Positions 46,070-54,652 of a DNA stretch of 64,000 bases are shown piece by piece; the first letter of the stretch is position 1; each line of letters opens with the position of its first letter. A program made the position numbers and the translations under genes. A model generated the notes under the pieces. That model was not told the origin of the DNA. It did no database searches and saw only the letters and a program-made list of their open reading frames with translations. This DNA is from Cytophagales bacterium (GTDB taxonomy: Bacteria > Bacteroidota > Bacteroidia > Cytophagales > Cyclobacteriaceae). The DNA lies in NCBI GenBank assembly GCA_022360015.1, contig JAKSDQ010000247.1:1-64000 (forward strand), read 5' to 3'.

Positions 46070-47428
46070 GTGAATCACTCTCTTTCCCAAAGCCCTTTCC
46101 TGAAGTATCTTTTTACAGAAGTTGACAACAGCGGCCTTATTGTATTACGGATTGTTTTTGGATTTTTAATCATCATGGAAAGTGCCGGGGCCATTGCCAC
46201 CGGCTGGGTGAAAGAAACCTTTGTGGATCCTGAGTTCACTTTTTCTTTTATTGCGTTTGAATGGCTACAACCACTGCCAGGTAACGGCATGTATTTTTAT
46301 TACGCAATCATGGCTGTATTTGGCCTGGCGGTGATGCTTGGGTGGCATTACCGGATCGCTATCAGTGGTTTCGCAGTGATGTGGACCTTTACTTACCTGA
46401 TGCAAAAATCTCATTACAATAACCATTATTACTTATTGGTTCTTTTGTGCTTTCTCATGATGTTGATGCCCGCACACCGGTATCATTCTCTGGATGTTAA
46501 AAGAAAGCCCGCACTAAAAAAGCTCACATGCCCCAGATGGTGTTATAGTATTTTTATTTTGCAGTTATGGATTGTTTTTACCTATGCTTCTATTGCCAAA
46601 ATGTATCCCGACTGGATCGATGGATCGATTATTAGTATGTGGTTTACTGCCAAAAGTAAACTGCCGGTCATCGGTCCCTTGCTGGAGAAAGCCTGGATGG
46701 TGCCCCTGGTAGCCTATGGTGGCATCTTTTATGACCTGCTGATCATTCCAATGCTGCTTTGGAAAAAAACCAGGATTTCGGGAGTAATTATCTCGCTCTT
46801 TTTTCATGGGTTTAACTCCGCCGTGTTTCATATTGGTATATTTCCTTATCTGATGATCGGCATGATGGTTTTGTTTTTTCCTCCGGAAAAAGTCAGGAGC
46901 CTGTTTTTTAAAAAGAAACCGGCAATACCGGTGGCGGCCGATGAGACAGTCACCATACCAAAAAATTTTGGTTTATGGGCTGCGGTAATGGTGGTTTACT
47001 TCGCTTTCCAGGTTCTCCTACCGCTGCGCCATCATCTTTTCGAAGGCAATGTATTATGGACTGAGGAGGGACATCGGATGTCTTGGCGAATGATGTTACG
47101 TTCAAAAGGGGGTAATGTGCATTTTGAATTAAAAGACCCGGTTAGTCACGAAACCCGCAAAATATACCCAACCGAGTTTGTTTCCGCCAATCAGGCCCGT
47201 AAAATGGGGTCACGCCCTGACATGATCTGGCAGGCTGCGCAGTATCTTAAAGAAAAAAATAAACGGGACGGATTGTACCCCGAAATCTATGTTCACGCCA
47301 AAGTATCCCTCAACGGCAGGCCTATGCAAAAATACATCGACTCATCGGTAAACATGGCTGAAGTATCCTGGGAGCCCTTTCAACACTCCGCTTGGATTTT
47401 ACCATTCAACTCTGAGAACAATGATTAA
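46070..47428 (+). CDS. HTTM-domain (vitamin K-dependent carboxylase-like) membrane protein
   Basis: The protein is 452 residues. An in-frame stop lies just upstream, so GTG 46070 is the earliest start; no ATG occurs before the first membrane helix. About eight membrane helices are visible, with loop motifs MQKSHYNNHYYLLVLL and FFHGFNSAVFHIGIFPYLMI that mark the HTTM family, followed by a C-terminal soluble domain (EGHRMSWRMMLRSKGG). Related proteins include gamma-glutamyl carboxylase; bacterial members have mostly unknown roles. No quinone-cycle gene is adjacent. The dehydrogenase gene that follows has its own promoter candidate. Confidence 0.85.
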   Translation: MNHSLSQSPFLKYLFTEVDNSGLIVLRIVFGFLIIMESAGAIATGWVKETFVDPEFTFSFIAFEWLQPLPGNGMYFYYAIMAVFGLAVMLGWHYRIAISGFAVMWTFTYLMQKSHYNNHYYLLVLLCFLMMLMPAHRYHSLDVKRKPALKKLTCPRWCYSIFILQLWIVFTYASIAKMYPDWIDGSIISMWFTAKSKLPVIGPLLEKAWMVPLVAYGGIFYDLLIIPMLLWKKTRISGVIISLFFHGFNSAVFHIGIFPYLMIGMMVLFFPPEKVRSLFFKKKPAIPVAADETVTIPKNFGLWAAVMVVYFAFQVLLPLRHHLFEGNVLWTEEGHRMSWRMMLRSKGGNVHFELKDPVSHETRKIYPTEFVSANQARKMGSRPDMIWQAAQYLKEKNKRDGLYPEIYVHAKVSLNGRPMQKYIDSSVNMAEVSWEPFQHSAWILPFNSENND

Positions 47429-47498
47429 ATGGAGTGTGAGTGTGGAGTTTGGGTGTGGGTGTGAGGGGGTGTGATTCTTTGTGGCTGGGGAGGCAAAG

Positions 47499-47530
47499 TA
47501 TTGGTGGAAATTTCTTTGTTTATATATTTG
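47499..47530 (+). promoter_or_regulatory. Candidate promoter of the hydroxyacyl-CoA dehydrogenase gene
   Basis: TATATTTG at 47523-47530 matches TAnnTTTG fully; ATTG at 47499-47502 (consensus TTTG) lies 20 bases upstream. The start codon is 37 bases downstream, after an A-rich leader. Confidence 0.55.
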
Positions 47531-47566
47531 CGGATTATAGAAATCCATTTAAAATAAATAACATAA

Positions 47567-48457
47567 ATGAAAAATATTGCTGTAATCGGCTCGGGAACCA
47601 TGGGCAATGGCATTGCCCATGTGTTTGCCCAAAATAATCACCACGTTTCACTGATCGACATTTCAACCGCTGCTTTGGAGAAAGCGCTGGCAACCATCGA
47701 AAAAAACCTGGATCGCCAGCTTATTAAAGGAAAAATTGACGAACAAACCAAAACAAAAACACTTGAAAACATCACGGCCTTTTCCAGCCTCGAAGAAGGA
47801 TTAAAGGATGTGGGCTTGGTAGTGGAAGCAGCTACGGAAAATGTGGAACTAAAGTTGAAAATCTTCGGACAAATCGACAAGGCTTGCGATGAGAGCACCG
47901 TGCTGGCCACCAACACCTCCTCTATTTCTATCACCAAAATTGCTGCTGCCACCAAAAGGCCCGATAAGGTAATTGGTATGCATTTTATGAACCCGGTTCC
48001 TGTTATGAAACTCGTTGAGGTGATAAGAGGATATGCCACGAGCGACGAAGTGACCGGTCAGATCATGAGGCTTTCTGAAAAACTCGGTAAGATACCCGTG
48101 GAAGTTAACGATTATCCCGGATTTGTAGCCAATAGAATTTTGATGCCTATGATTAATGAGGCCGTATACACATTGTTTGAAGGAGTGGCAGGCGTGGAGC
48201 AAATCGATACGGTTATGAAACTGGGCATGGCGCATCCTATGGGTCCCCTGCAATTAGCTGATTTTATAGGCCTCGATGTTTGTTTATCAATTTTAAAGGT
48301 GTTGCATGAAGGTTTTGGTGATCAAAAGTATGCCCCTTGCCCGCTGCTGGTAAACATGGTTGTGGCAGGCAAGCTTGGTATCAAGTCGGGTGAAGGGTTT
48401 TATGATTACAGTCTCGGTACCAAAGATCTGGTTATAGCAGATAATTTCAGGAAGTAA
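47567..48457 (+). CDS. hbd: 3-hydroxybutyryl-CoA dehydrogenase
   Basis: This 296-residue NAD-dependent enzyme interconverts acetoacetyl-CoA and 3-hydroxybutyryl-CoA. The Rossmann motif GSGTMGNGIAHVFA is at residues 8-21. The catalytic region HFMNPVPVMKLVEVI (His then Asn after a few residues) and PGFVANRILMPMINEA are typical. The C-terminal domain has LADFIGLDVCLSIL and GEGFYDY. This is the stand-alone form, not fused to a hydratase. No other fatty-acid or butyrate gene is adjacent, so it serves general beta-oxidation or synthesis. Confidence 0.94.
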   Translation: MKNIAVIGSGTMGNGIAHVFAQNNHHVSLIDISTAALEKALATIEKNLDRQLIKGKIDEQTKTKTLENITAFSSLEEGLKDVGLVVEAATENVELKLKIFGQIDKACDESTVLATNTSSISITKIAAATKRPDKVIGMHFMNPVPVMKLVEVIRGYATSDEVTGQIMRLSEKLGKIPVEVNDYPGFVANRILMPMINEAVYTLFEGVAGVEQIDTVMKLGMAHPMGPLQLADFIGLDVCLSILKVLHEGFGDQKYAPCPLLVNMVVAGKLGIKSGEGFYDYSLGTKDLVIADNFRK

Positions 48458-48589
48458 GTCGGTAAGTTTTTATGGCAAATACACCATAAAAAAATTATCG
48501 CTATTTTTAGGTATAAATACACCTGGCACATAAATTGTTCCTCCGAAAATATCAGGGAACCTTTTTTGTCATACAAGCATTTCAACTAT

Positions 48590-49315
48590 ATGTTTATAAA
48601 ATTTACCATATCAGGCCTCTTTTTATGGATACTGGCATGCCATACTACCGTCGCACAGGAATCAGGAGTATCTCAGGAGATAAAAACATTGATGAGTCGG
48701 GCTATAGAAGAAATGAATTCAGGGCAATATGCTGAGGCTAATGTTACTTTTCGTAAGATGTTGGCTAGCAAAAAAGTGTTGCCTACCAATATGAGTTACT
48801 TTTTTGCAGAAACATTGTATATGATTAAACAGTTTCACAACAGTGAAAACTTTGTTAACAAATACCTCAAACTGGCAGGAAAAGGTGGCGATTACTATGA
48901 TCAGGCTGTTGGGTTGCAAAAATTGCTGGAAGATAAAAAAACAGAAATCAGGGATTGCAACTATTGCAATGTATTTGGTTATCGTCTCCACAATTGTCAG
49001 TTGTGCGATGGAAAGGGTGCCCTGACATCAACCTGTTATTATTGTAAAGGAAATGGAAGAACCAACTGCCTGACCTGCCAGGGAGATGGAGTGATCATTA
49101 CCAAAAACATATTCGATGTAGAAGAGTATAAAACCTGTCACGTTTGCGAAACCAAAGGATTTAATATATGCAAGGTTTGCCATGGCCATAAAGTGATTGA
49201 AAATCAGTGCCCTGACTGCCTGGGCAGCAAACTTACCCAAACTGATGAAATTTGTGACCATCAGGCCCATGACCGACTCGATTTGGAAAACCCTGAAAAC
49301 CGAATTGAAAATTAA
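48590..49315 (+). CDS. Exported protein with DnaJ-like zinc-knuckle repeats
   Basis: The protein is 241 residues from ATG 48590; a TTG eight codons earlier is less likely. A signal region ends either at the lipobox-like ILAC or at TTVAQ, so it is exported, possibly lipidated. Residues about 25-115 are TPR-like helices (QYAEANVTFRKML). From about 122, five or more Cys-x2-Cys knuckles follow (CNYC, CQLCDGKG, CYYCKGNG, CLTCQGDG, CHVCETKG, CKVCHGH, CPDCLGS), matching the CxxCxGxG zinc modules of DnaJ. There is no J-domain. It presumably binds zinc and unfolded or thiol-bearing proteins in the envelope, by analogy only. It is convergent with the next gene. Confidence 0.8.
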   Translation: MFIKFTISGLFLWILACHTTVAQESGVSQEIKTLMSRAIEEMNSGQYAEANVTFRKMLASKKVLPTNMSYFFAETLYMIKQFHNSENFVNKYLKLAGKGGDYYDQAVGLQKLLEDKKTEIRDCNYCNVFGYRLHNCQLCDGKGALTSTCYYCKGNGRTNCLTCQGDGVIITKNIFDVEEYKTCHVCETKGFNICKVCHGHKVIENQCPDCLGSKLTQTDEICDHQAHDRLDLENPENRIEN

Positions 49316-49912
49316 TTACCTGCAATACCTTCTGATGGCCTCATCGGCATCTTCCACATTCAGCGACTTGGCCAGTCTGAAGTCATTACAAGCAATGGAA
49401 CGCTTTTTCAATTTTACATTAACTGCCCCCCGGTACAAATAGGCTTCACCATAATCCGGATTAATATTGAGGGCTAAATTGTAAGCATTGAGGGCCTCTT
49501 TAATCAGTCCGGACTTATGCAAAGATCTCCCCTTAAAAAAATGGGCAATGGCATTTTCTGCATCAACTTTAATTACCTTATCAAAGTAGAATGCCGCGTT
49601 ATCGAACACATTCTTTCTGTAAAAATCCTTGCCAATACTCAGATTAGCATGGATATTGTCAGGATTAATGTCAAGAATACGGTTGTAATCCTCAAGGGCC
49701 CGGTCGTAATCACCTAGTTCTTCATAAGATCTCCCCCTGTTATAAAGGGTTTTTATATTATTAGGTTTTAATGACAAATACTCATCATAGGCAGCGATAG
49801 CCAGTTCGTATTCCTGATTTCTGAAATGTATATCCCCCTGGGAAGAACTGTTGTCTTTACAACCACTTCCAAGCAGTATTACCGGCAATACGATATAGAA
49901 TAGGTGCTTCAT
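49316..49912 (-). CDS. TPR lipoprotein
   Basis: The protein is 198 residues. The signal peptide ends at a lipobox (LLGSGC), so the mature protein is lipid-anchored. About four TPR units follow (YELAIAAYDEYLSLKPNN, YDRALEDYNRILDINPDN, IKEALNAYNLALNINPDY), ending with RSIACNDFRLAKSLN. It is probably a scaffold for envelope proteins, with no specific partner visible. It is convergent with, and directly abuts, the zinc-knuckle protein gene. Confidence 0.88.
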   Translation of the reverse strand: MKHLFYIVLPVILLGSGCKDNSSSQGDIHFRNQEYELAIAAYDEYLSLKPNNIKTLYNRGRSYEELGDYDRALEDYNRILDINPDNIHANLSIGKDFYRKNVFDNAAFYFDKVIKVDAENAIAHFFKGRSLHKSGLIKEALNAYNLALNINPDYGEAYLYRGAVNVKLKKRSIACNDFRLAKSLNVEDADEAIRRYCR

Positions 49913-50068
49913 TTAAACTTCTGTTTTGGAATGCGTAAAGGTAATACAATTATTTAATGGTGATAACATATTGTTAAGTATCTGGCAGATTTTTATCCTT
50001 TTTTTGGGAATACCAAAAATGACAAAATCATGCTGTAAACAATTTGAATTAGTAAAAATCGGGCAGGC

Positions 50069-50896
50069 TCAACTTTGTTTTTTGGTTACGATATTTAAGG
50101 GATGAAGTAAGCCATGGGTTTTCTCGATTTCCACCCCTGCTTTGCCGACAAACATACTGGCTTCTATTCTTACCGGAATTTTATTCCTGTCAGCAGAGAA
50201 CCATACGGCAATGGAGTTTTCGCCGTCGAACAATTTATTGTCAGGCATTATGGGAACCAGTTTATGGCAGTTTATCTTACCTATTTTGGTCTTTACAATC
50301 TCCGTACCCTTATACATAATTTGAAAATCATAAAAAGTATCTTCGAAAAAAGCATCCACCCGGATAGTATCACCTATTTTAAAACTATTAAAATCCAAGG
50401 TTCTCAAATACATATAGCCACCAACCATGTCGCGCACATTGTCAGGTGCCTTGAAGTACAAGGGTTCTTTGAACTTACCGGTTTTCTTATCCACCACTTT
50501 GTATTCAATCATATTGGTATTATGATCAAACTTGACAAGTTCATCTTTTTTGTAGTTGTTCTCCCTGATCTTTCTGTAAGAGATATGGGGAATCAGCGCA
50601 GCCGTATCTACGTAAGCGCCCCACACATCATTTACCTTAGCCACCCAACTCACCAAACCTGTAGTTTTTCCGTGCACATCTACCCTGTAACACTTCCGGC
50701 CGTTGACCCTGAAGGTTTTATCTTTTATCTCCATTTTGGCTTCTCCTACACTAAAAATACCAAAAGTGACATGGTAATTTAATAATTCACCCGTGGTAAA
50801 GTTATTATGAACCACCGACTTATAGGCAGGTTTCTCATGGAAAATAAATGAAGATAAAAGCAAAAATCCGGCAATGTAAAAACCTAATTTCTTCAT
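50069..50896 (-). CDS. DUF3108 exported protein
   Basis: The protein is 275 residues from ATG 50896; the longer frame to 50941 adds 15 residues before the signal peptide (MKKLGFYIAGFLLLSSFIFH) and is less likely. The mature part matches DUF3108 by motif: GELLNYHVTFGIFSVGEAKMEI near the start, RVDVHGKTTGLVSWVAKVND, and IPVRIEASMFVGKAGVEIE at the end. The family is exported, with an unsolved function. It stands alone on the minus strand. Confidence 0.88.
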   Translation of the reverse strand: MKKLGFYIAGFLLLSSFIFHEKPAYKSVVHNNFTTGELLNYHVTFGIFSVGEAKMEIKDKTFRVNGRKCYRVDVHGKTTGLVSWVAKVNDVWGAYVDTAALIPHISYRKIRENNYKKDELVKFDHNTNMIEYKVVDKKTGKFKEPLYFKAPDNVRDMVGGYMYLRTLDFNSFKIGDTIRVDAFFEDTFYDFQIMYKGTEIVKTKIGKINCHKLVPIMPDNKLFDGENSIAVWFSADRNKIPVRIEASMFVGKAGVEIEKTHGLLHPLNIVTKKQS

Positions 50897-51174
50897 TAGA
50901 TTAAAAAATTCTGTTATTGCATCATACAAACCAGATGCCAAACCCGGTTTATAAAGTTCATTTTAGCTTTTTCTGGTAATATATAACGTATCAAACTCAT
51001 AATTGATACAAAATTGCCCCTAAATCCTTTACTATGTAAAGAAAATTAATATTGGCGTCACACAAAACAGCAAAACGCAGTCAATAATTACATCTGCAAT
51101 AAACCTTGTTCTTTATGGCGTTCGGGTACCGCATTAAAATTTTTAATATATTTCTAAAAAAAAGATATGACTAA

Positions 51175-51453
51175 CCCACAACAACCTTATCAATTGTACC
51201 ATCTGTCTTACTGCTGACGCTTTTGCCCCTGAAAAAGGCCAGACAGTATAATCTGTCCTTATATTGTGGTGAATGGGGTTGTTACGTGTTCACACCGGAG
51301 GGTTCAAGGCTGAAATGGTATGAGGATGTCAAAGCATGCCTTGAAAAAAACAAAATAGCCTGGGCCATTTGGGACTACAAAGGCAAGGGGTTTGGGATTG
51401 TAAACAAAGACCGGAATCCCTGGGAAAAATTGATCAAAGCACTGCTGGATTAA
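51175..51453 (+). pseudogene. Remnant of a glycoside hydrolase family 5 (cellulase-like) gene
   Basis: The frame is open from 51175; from about 51223 it encodes 76 residues matching the C-terminal end of GH5 enzymes: NLSLYCGEWGCYV, whose Glu is the usual catalytic nucleophile position, RLKWYEDVKACLEKNKIAW, AIWDYKGKGFGIVNKD, and a final helix. The first 80 percent of such an enzyme, including the acid/base residue, is absent; no ATG start exists and upstream sequence does not continue the homology. It is therefore a decayed fragment. Confidence 0.72.
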
Positions 51454-51461
51454 CTTTCCGG

Positions 51462-52178
51462 CTATTTGATAGCAAATACCGCATTAATCGTAAATCTTAG
51501 TTTTATCGTTTTAAAGTCAATATTTAAAGGAGCCTGTTCCTCCCCAGCATCATATTCCAACGCCAGGTTCGAGTAGGCCCTTGCCGCTTTGTAGGTAACC
51601 GGTGGTCCTAACGCTACCTCTGAAACCTCCAACACACCACCTAGCTCCTCGCCAATGCCGCTTAAAAGATAGCCGGCTTTCTCCTTGGCAGCCACCAGGG
51701 CTTTGAGTTTTAGCTCCTTTCTGTGCGTCTCGATCTTCGTATGGCTATAATGCGTCACATTAACACGCTGAATACCTTTTTCATCCAATTGCTCCAGCAG
51801 TTCATTCATTTTATCGAGGTTCTCCAGTTTTAGCCGGTAACTTTTGGAAGCTAAAAAATTCTCGCTTCTTTTTTTTCTGTAATTCCAGTTATAACCAAAT
51901 ATGTTTTCAACCTGAAAGTTTTCTTCAGGAATTTTCAGTTTCTTTACCGCCCTGGCCAATTGCAGCTCCAGTTGGCTAATGTCTATCTTTTTACGGTCTT
52001 TTTCATATTCCTTCAGGGTAACCGAGAAATAGATTTCATCGGGAATAATCTCCATTTCGGCACTTCCCTGCACAGCAATCTTTTTTTGAAAAGCAGTCTT
52101 CTCCTGAGCCTTTAGCGACGCATTGCCAATGATTATCAAACAGATCGCTGATAATAACACTCCCCTTAACTTCTTCAT
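51462..52178 (-). CDS. SIMPL-domain (DUF541) periplasmic protein
   Basis: The protein is 238 residues. A signal peptide ends at about residue 24 (ASLKAQ). The mature part begins IAVQGSAEMEIIPDEIYFSVTL, the conserved opening of SIMPL/YggE proteins, and ends in the second strand set (LEVSEVALGPP to TINAVFAIK). Members bind to or protect against envelope or oxidative stress in E. coli and Brucella (YggE/BP26); the role here is unknown. It is convergent with the GH5 remnant and lies 27 bases after dapD on the same strand, possibly co-transcribed. Confidence 0.9.
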   Translation of the reverse strand: MKKLRGVLLSAICLIIIGNASLKAQEKTAFQKKIAVQGSAEMEIIPDEIYFSVTLKEYEKDRKKIDISQLELQLARAVKKLKIPEENFQVENIFGYNWNYRKKRSENFLASKSYRLKLENLDKMNELLEQLDEKGIQRVNVTHYSHTKIETHRKELKLKALVAAKEKAGYLLSGIGEELGGVLEVSEVALGPPVTYKAARAYSNLALEYDAGEEQAPLNIDFKTIKLRFTINAVFAIK

Positions 52179-52205
52179 GACATATAGGTTTAAAATAAAA
52201 CAAAA

Positions 52206-53018
52206 TTATACTGCAACATCATTTTCCCTTAATGCTTCGTTTAACGAAGTTTTAAGATCGGTACTCGCCTTGCGTTTTCCTATAATCAAGGCAGCCGGAA
52301 CCTGGTAAGAACCTGCGGGAAACGCCTTGGTGTAGGAGCCTGGGATTACCACCGACCTGGCGGGAACCTCTCCTTTATAAATAACCGGTTCAGTGCCTGT
52401 TACATCAATGATCTTCGAACTTGCCGTTAATGTAACATTGGCGCCGAGTACAGCTTCCTTACCAACCCTGACACCTTCGACCAGTATGCACCGCGAACCG
52501 ATAAAAGCACCGTCCTCAATGATCACAGGAGCGGCCTGAATGGGCTCCAGCACACCGCCAACTCCTACGCCTCCGCTCAAATGCACATCCTTGCCAACCT
52601 GCGCACAACTTCCTACGGTAGCCCATGTATCAACCATCGTGCCACTATCAACATATGCGCCAATATTAACATACGAAGGCATCATTACCACCCCCTTACT
52701 GATATAGGCCCCATAGCGGGCAATGGCATGAGGTACAACCCTTACCCCCAACTCACGATACCCGGATTTTAACTTCATTTTATCATGAAACTCAAAAGGG
52801 CCTACTTCTACCAATTCCATCTGCCGGATTGGAAAATAAAGAATAACTGCTTTTTTTATCCATTCATTTACCTGCCAGCCCTGACCGGCCGGTTCGGCTA
52901 CCCGCGAACTACCCTTGTCCAGTGCTTCGATCACAGACTCAATGGCCTGCTGTGTTTGCGGCTCCTTTAATAAATTTCTATCTTCCCAGGCTGCTTCGAT
53001 GATGTTTTTAAGTTCCAT
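52206..53018 (-). CDS. dapD: 2,3,4,5-tetrahydropyridine-2,6-dicarboxylate N-succinyltransferase
   Basis: The protein is 270 residues, the usual length. It succinylates tetrahydrodipicolinate in lysine and diaminopimelate synthesis. A helical N-terminal domain is followed by a left-handed beta-helix of hexapeptide repeats (PSYVNIGAYVDSGTMVDTW, GSCAQVGKDVHLSGG, VGVGGVLEPIQAAPVIIED). The strongly conserved VGVGGVLEP segment and CILVEGVRVGKEAVLGA confirm the family. Other dap genes are not nearby. It is divergent from the glycosyltransferase gene. Confidence 0.97.
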   Translation of the reverse strand: MELKNIIEAAWEDRNLLKEPQTQQAIESVIEALDKGSSRVAEPAGQGWQVNEWIKKAVILYFPIRQMELVEVGPFEFHDKMKLKSGYRELGVRVVPHAIARYGAYISKGVVMMPSYVNIGAYVDSGTMVDTWATVGSCAQVGKDVHLSGGVGVGGVLEPIQAAPVIIEDGAFIGSRCILVEGVRVGKEAVLGANVTLTASSKIIDVTGTEPVIYKGEVPARSVVIPGSYTKAFPAGSYQVPAALIIGKRKASTDLKTSLNEALRENDVAV

Positions 53019-53060
53019 TTCAATTAAGGAATTATGTGAAAAAAAATTAATTTTGATTTA

Positions 53061-54182
53061 ATGCGTAAAATCAAAATCGCCTTTGCCTCCATTCTGAAAC
53101 CGGTTGATGAAACCCGGATGTATGAAAAGATGGGCCTTTCGCTCGACCAAACAAATAAATATGAAATTAATATCATAGGGTTTTCAACAAAAAATGTTTC
53201 AACTCCTGAAACCGTCAACTGGCACCCCATTTACAACCACGCCCGTTTGAGCATCAAAAGGCTGGCAGCCCCCTTTAAATGTTTTAAAATATTAGTTAAA
53301 GTAAAGCCTCAAGTAATTATATTTAATACTCCTGAATTACTGATAGTTATAACTACATACAAAATATTATTTGGTGGCAAAATCGTCTATGATATCCTGG
53401 AAAACTACCTTCACAACATCCTGTACACCAACACCTATCCGCACTTGATTCGACCGCTGCTGGCCCGCCTCGTACGTGGCCTGGAATGGATTTGCAGGCC
53501 GGCAATCGATCATTATTTTTTAGCTGAAAAGCGTTATGCAACTGAACTCGGATTTACAAAAAACAAAAGCACGATTATTGAAAATAAGTTTAAAGGCAAA
53601 GGGCGGCCGTCGCCAAAAACCAAAGTGAGTAATGACAACATCGCCTTGTTGTACAGTGGCACCATTGCAGAAAACTATGGCATTTTAGAGGCTATCCATT
53701 TTGCGGAAAAACTGCACGAACTCCGTAAAACCACCAGTCTGACAATCATGGGATACTGCGCCAAACCGGCGCTATTGAGGAGAATAAAGCAGCGCATCAA
53801 AGACAAACCCTATATCAGGCTTGTGGGTGGAGACAGGCCTGTCCCTCACACCCGAATCCTGGAGGCCATTGAGAAAGCTGATTTAGGTCTTGTGCCTTAC
53901 AGAGCCAACAAAAGCACTGATAACTGCATGCCAACAAAGATATATGAATACATGGCCTGCAGACTTCCTATGATCATGCAAAATAACCCTTATTGGATTG
54001 ATTTCTGTCAACCTCATCATGCCTGCATTCCGGTTAACTTTTTATCTTTTGATGCCAGTAAAGTCATGGATCGTTATTATGCTACCACTTTTTACAATAG
54101 TGATAAACCCATGGATATTTATTGGGAAAAAGAGGAGATGAAGCTTTTCAAGGTACTTGATCGTTTAGTGGGCAGCCACTGA
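53061..54182 (+). CDS. Glycosyltransferase, GT4-like
   Basis: The protein is 373 residues with a two-domain GT-B pattern. The N-terminal domain has a Rossmann-like stretch (VIIFNTPELLIVITTYKI, GGKIVYDILENYL). The C-terminal nucleotide-sugar domain shows LLYSGTIAENYGILEAI, SLTIMGYC, YIRLVGGDRPVPHTRIL, ADLGLVPYRAN and PTKIYEYMACRLPMIM, the last corresponding to the E-x7-E region of family 4 enzymes. No signal peptide is seen, so it is cytoplasmic. Donor and acceptor are unknown. It stands alone. Confidence 0.85.
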   Translation: MRKIKIAFASILKPVDETRMYEKMGLSLDQTNKYEINIIGFSTKNVSTPETVNWHPIYNHARLSIKRLAAPFKCFKILVKVKPQVIIFNTPELLIVITTYKILFGGKIVYDILENYLHNILYTNTYPHLIRPLLARLVRGLEWICRPAIDHYFLAEKRYATELGFTKNKSTIIENKFKGKGRPSPKTKVSNDNIALLYSGTIAENYGILEAIHFAEKLHELRKTTSLTIMGYCAKPALLRRIKQRIKDKPYIRLVGGDRPVPHTRILEAIEKADLGLVPYRANKSTDNCMPTKIYEYMACRLPMIMQNNPYWIDFCQPHHACIPVNFLSFDASKVMDRYYATTFYNSDKPMDIYWEKEEMKLFKVLDRLVGSH

Positions 54183-54282
54183 ACAGGGTTATGTTTTTAG
54201 TATTGAATGAAAAGCACAAATCATCTGATGTGTAGTGCTGGCAGCGTCCTCAACTATAGATATAGCGCTAGCACCCGTAACT

Positions 54283-54402
54283 CTTTGTGTCTCTTTGTGT
54301 CTTGGTGCCTTTGTAGTTAACCATTTTTCACCACGGAGACACCAAGACACAAAGAGACACAAAGAATTTTGGTGTAAATGTTGTGCAGCGGCCACGAGAC
54401 GC
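54283..54402. repeat. Palindromic dispersed repeat, copy D
   Basis: Arms 54283-54320 and 54328-54365 pair over about 38 bases with few mismatches, the longest hairpin of the family here. The tail ATGTTGTGCAGCGGCCACGA (54377 on) matches the tail of copy C. It lies between the glycosyltransferase gene and the metal transport operon, which are on the same strand. Confidence 0.85.
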
Positions 54403-54504
54403 TTGCCCCATTCGAAATCAGGGTGTCATTGGATGGCACTCCCGGCCATAGTTTTATAAGCTGTCATAAACAAAACAAAAGCTGAAATTACCTGGTTTTG
54501 TTTT

Positions 54505-54520
54505 TTTAGACAAAGCTAAA
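54505..54520. promoter_or_regulatory. Putative DtxR/MntR-type operator 1
   Basis: TTTAGACAAAGCTAAA: an inverted repeat with TTTAG/CTAAA arms around 6 bases, resembling the TTTAG-n6-CTAAA type of sites bound by DtxR/MntR/SirR-like regulators. A half-site TTTAGAC follows at 54527. Its start is 148 bases before the regulator gene. Confidence 0.6.
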
Positions 54521-54604
54521 TTTTAATTTAGACAAAACATTAAACATCGATTTTCGTTAAAACAGGTAGATTTTCCTGCTTTTTAGAGGTACATAATGAA
54601 TTTA

Positions 54605-54620
54605 TTTAGATTAAGCTAAA
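54605..54620. promoter_or_regulatory. Putative DtxR/MntR-type operator 2
   Basis: TTTAGATTAAGCTAAA: it matches operator 1 in 13 of 16 positions and lies exactly 100 bases downstream of it. It sits just upstream of a weak -7-like box (TTATTTTG, 54628-54635), so a bound regulator would block the promoter. The ATG of the regulator is at 54653. Confidence 0.65.
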
Positions 54621-54652
54621 AAATTTGTTATTTTGCAATAAAAAATAAAGTC

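Noticed and set aside
48477-48502. Hairpin TTTTTATGG/CCATAAAAA after the hydroxyacyl-CoA dehydrogenase gene as a terminator
   Set aside because: The stem is almost all A-T and on the plus strand is followed by A rather than T, so it does not have the form of an intrinsic terminator in the direction needed.
53024-53230. 68-codon minus-strand frame before dapD
   Set aside because: Antisense to the start of the glycosyltransferase gene, with no homology or start signal.
54189-54459. 68- and 74-codon frames over repeat copy D
   Set aside because: They are translations of the palindromic repeat on either strand.
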